From Nocardia aurantiaca (GTDB lineage: Bacteria > Actinomycetota > Actinomycetes > Mycobacteriales > Mycobacteriaceae): a stretch of 64,000 bases of DNA. Made by a program: the position numbers and the translations under genes. Of the stretch, positions 63,113-64,000 are shown in pieces. A model generated the notes under the pieces. That model saw nothing but the letters and a program-made list of their open reading frames with translations, did not search any database and had not been told where the DNA came from. How positions within the stretch are numbered: the first letter of the stretch is position 1; each line of letters opens with the position of its first letter. The stretch lies in NCBI RefSeq assembly GCF_009708175.1, contig NZ_WMBB01000003.1, forward strand, positions 248,001 to 312,000, in the 5' to 3' direction.

Positions 63113-64000
63113 TCAGGCCATGCGGCCGAGCGTCTCCAGCACCCTGCGCGCCTGATAGTCCGCGCCGAGCTGGTTCGGATGGAACGGCACCGCGAGCCCG
63201 ATCGGGTTGCCGGAGTAGGGCAGCAGACCCTCCACCCAGCGCGTGCCCACGGGCTTGCAGGCGTCGTGCCCGTCGCTGCCGTCGTAGGTGTCCACGAACT
63301 CGACCCCGGTGTCGGCGGCGACGCGGCCGAGCATGTCGTGCAGTTCGATCAGCTTCTGCCCCAGCCAGACCGCGTCCGGGTCGGAGATGGGGATCTCGGG
63401 CCAGCAGCCGCCGTCGAGGCCGATGCCCTCGAAGTAGTCGAGTAGCAGGATGCGGGCGTGCGGCGCGCGTCCGCGGATGCCGGCGATGGTGGCTGCCACC
63501 CGCGGTTCGGTCCCGGCGATATTCTGCGACATCCGGTCGACGCCGCCCACCACCATATCGTTCAGGCAGGGGCTGACGGCGGGGTCGAAGGTGATGCAGT
63601 CGGTGACGATCGCGGCGAGATCCGCGTCATTGCCGCCGATTTCGAGTGTCACCAGATCGGTGGACTCGGTCAGCCGGTCGAATTGGGGCGCGTTGTCGCC
63701 GAGCGGGGTGTGCTGCGGCCTGGTCATGTCGGCGGTGACCGCGCCGCCGCAGGTGGCGTCACGGAACACCGGCACGGCCAGCGCCGCGGCCACCTGCTTG
63801 GCGTAGTTGTGGACGCTCTGCACGCAGGGCACGGGCGTGAAGGCGGTGGTGAGCTGACTCAGCGTGGCGTCGGCGGCCCAGGAATCACCCAGGGCCACAT
63901 ACTCGTCGACGGCCGGGGCACCAGTGCCGGGAGACGGTGGTTCGGCCTGGGCTGCTCCGGCGGGGAGGACAGCGACGAGGGCGGCGACGGTCAGCAGGGC
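63113..64000 (-). CDS. Secreted SGNH/GDSL hydrolase (5' end outside the window)
   Basis: 296 codons are visible and the frame is open at the window edge, so the start lies beyond it. The visible N terminus is the end of a signal peptide (ALLTVAALVAVLPAGAAQAE). The SGNH blocks are ALGDSWAAD (nucleophile Ser), GGAVTADM, EIGGNDADLAA (Asn) and the catalytic His in VPFHPNQLG near the end. Probable exported esterase or lipase. Four or more Cys may form disulfides. Confidence 0.88.
   Translation of the reverse strand, partial: ALLTVAALVAVLPAGAAQAEPPSPGTGAPAVDEYVALGDSWAADATLSQLTTAFTPVPCVQSVHNYAKQVAAALAVPVFRDATCGGAVTADMTRPQHTPLGDNAPQFDRLTESTDLVTLEIGGNDADLAAIVTDCITFDPAVSPCLNDMVVGGVDRMSQNIAGTEPRVAATIAGIRGRAPHARILLLDYFEGIGLDGGCWPEIPISDPDAVWLGQKLIELHDMLGRVAADTGVEFVDTYDGSDGHDACKPVGTRWVEGLLPYSGNPIGLAVPFHPNQLGADYQARRVLETLGRMA

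Overview
The window reads as chromosome of a high-GC, mycolic-acid actinobacterium, most likely Nocardia or a close relative. The evidence is very high third-position GC, frequent GTG starts, leaderless-looking promoters, WXG100 (type VII secretion) genes, DUF397/DUF5753 pairs, a mycobacterial-type tmRNA tag, and gene order that recalls Mycobacterium tuberculosis (ssrA-smpB, ftsX-ftsE, prfB, then hisN, fadE24 and fadE23).

Layout. 1-14.5 kb: envelope and transport genes (mscL, MFS exporter, YhgE-type membrane protein) with TetR and ANTAR regulators, a DUF4132 gene, a VOC/FAD-dehydrogenase pair whose dehydrogenase carries an in-frame stop, two small membrane-protein genes, and uraD-uraH for uric acid breakdown. 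14-21 kb: a MarR regulator and MFS exporter sharing a promoter region with two perfect operator copies, then a 1275-residue STAND-type ATPase with 13-14 WD40 repeats. 21-24 kb: AraC regulator, small DUF4334-like protein and GMC (cholesterol-oxidase-like) oxidoreductase.

24-32.1 kb is a decayed genomic island ending at the 3' end of ssrA. It holds an ISL3-type transposase tail, DUF2637 and helix-turn-helix remnants, DUF397/DUF5753 genes (the latter with an amber stop), a type VII polymorphic toxin with two WXG100 partners and a candidate immunity gene, and the wreck of a conjugation ATPase. An 11-bp copy of the ssrA 3' end lies at its far edge, so I read it as an integrative element that inserted at tmRNA and has lost its integrase and transfer functions. 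Base composition drops visibly in the toxin cluster.

32-48 kb is core genome: ssrA, smpB, a slipin, tRNA-Glu, a MazG-like pyrophosphohydrolase, recQ, ftsX, ftsE, a MscS channel, prfB, an XRE regulator with a flavin reductase, hisN, a GT39 glycosyltransferase remnant, and fadE24-fadE23 behind a doubled inverted repeat. 48-64 kb: a Tat-exported class A beta-lactamase-like protein, LuxR regulator, SDR, two tandem acyl-CoA synthetases, a His-rich membrane protein with a PepSY protein, a secreted glycine-rich protein paralogous to one at 13.4 kb, galactokinase, a GGDEF protein, a DUF6319-like protein, a lipoprotein and the 3' part of a secreted SGNH hydrolase. Several very short genes with good ribosome binding sites are also reported. 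All functional calls come from reading motifs; no database search was run.
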